DNA of 6,062 nt, taken from positions 1 to 6,062 of the forward strand of contig JAIRTK010000337.1 in NCBI GenBank assembly GCA_031254955.1, read 5' to 3'. Of the stretch, positions 6,034 through 6,062 are shown piece by piece. The translations under genes and the position numbers were made by a program. This DNA is from Opitutaceae bacterium. GTDB lineage: Bacteria; Verrucomicrobiota; Verrucomicrobiia; Opitutales; Opitutaceae. Below the pieces are notes generated by a model. It ran no database searches and had not been told where the DNA came from. It was given only the letters and a program-made list of their open reading frames with translations. Numbering within the stretch: the first letter of the stretch is position 1; each line of letters begins with the position of its first letter.

Positions 6034-6062
6034 GCCACCACGCTCCGATTTACCTATAAAAT

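Noticed and set aside
6055..6062. TATAAAAT as a -10 box
   Set aside because: No matching -35 at the right distance, and the window ends here, so no downstream gene can be checked.

Overview
The window is GC-rich (C strongly favoured at third codon positions) and carries three complete genes, all on the + strand: a secreted FAD-dependent oxidoreductase with PKD and golvesin/xanthan-lyase-like C-terminal domains (55-2337), a glycoside hydrolase family 92 alpha-mannosidase (2367-5060), and a small secreted SGNH/GDSL hydrolase (5185-5916). The family combination, codon usage, absence of Shine-Dalgarno sequences and abundance of short palindromic repeats suggest a polysaccharide-degrading Verrucomicrobiota member, perhaps of the Opitutaceae. 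That assignment is an inference from style, not from a marker gene.

Layout. Positions 1-54 are a short C-rich leader. The oxidoreductase ends 29 nt before the GH92 start, so the two are probably co-transcribed. Between the end of the recognisable golvesin domain (about 2275) and the start of the recognisable GH92 domain (about 2889) lies a 600-bp mosaic of repeats: an imperfect 24-bp inverted repeat pair (2288-2311 and 2824-2847), nine tandem 18-bp units (2396-2557), a 149-bp structured palindromic element (2561-2709) and a GC-rich Ala/Pro-coding tract (2711-2817). The mosaic supplies the last residues of the oxidoreductase and the first 174 or so codons of the GH92 frame. That frame has no signal peptide and no alternative ATG near the domain. 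A 124-nt gap with a large 33-bp-arm inverted repeat built from hexamers (5073-5159) separates GH92 from the SGNH gene. The tail (5917-6062) has another compact palindrome (6013-6033) and no gene.

Function. Together the genes read as part of a glycan-processing locus. GH92 would remove alpha-mannosyl residues, the SGNH enzyme would remove ester substituents, and the FAD enzyme would oxidise an unidentified, possibly sugar-related substrate while its C-terminal modules bind polymer or cell surface. No regulator, transporter or sulfatase is visible in the window.

The most unusual content is the repeat architecture: an inverted pair of a 54-nt two-hairpin unit whose copies differ by a compensatory base-pair change, read in frame as part of an enzyme.
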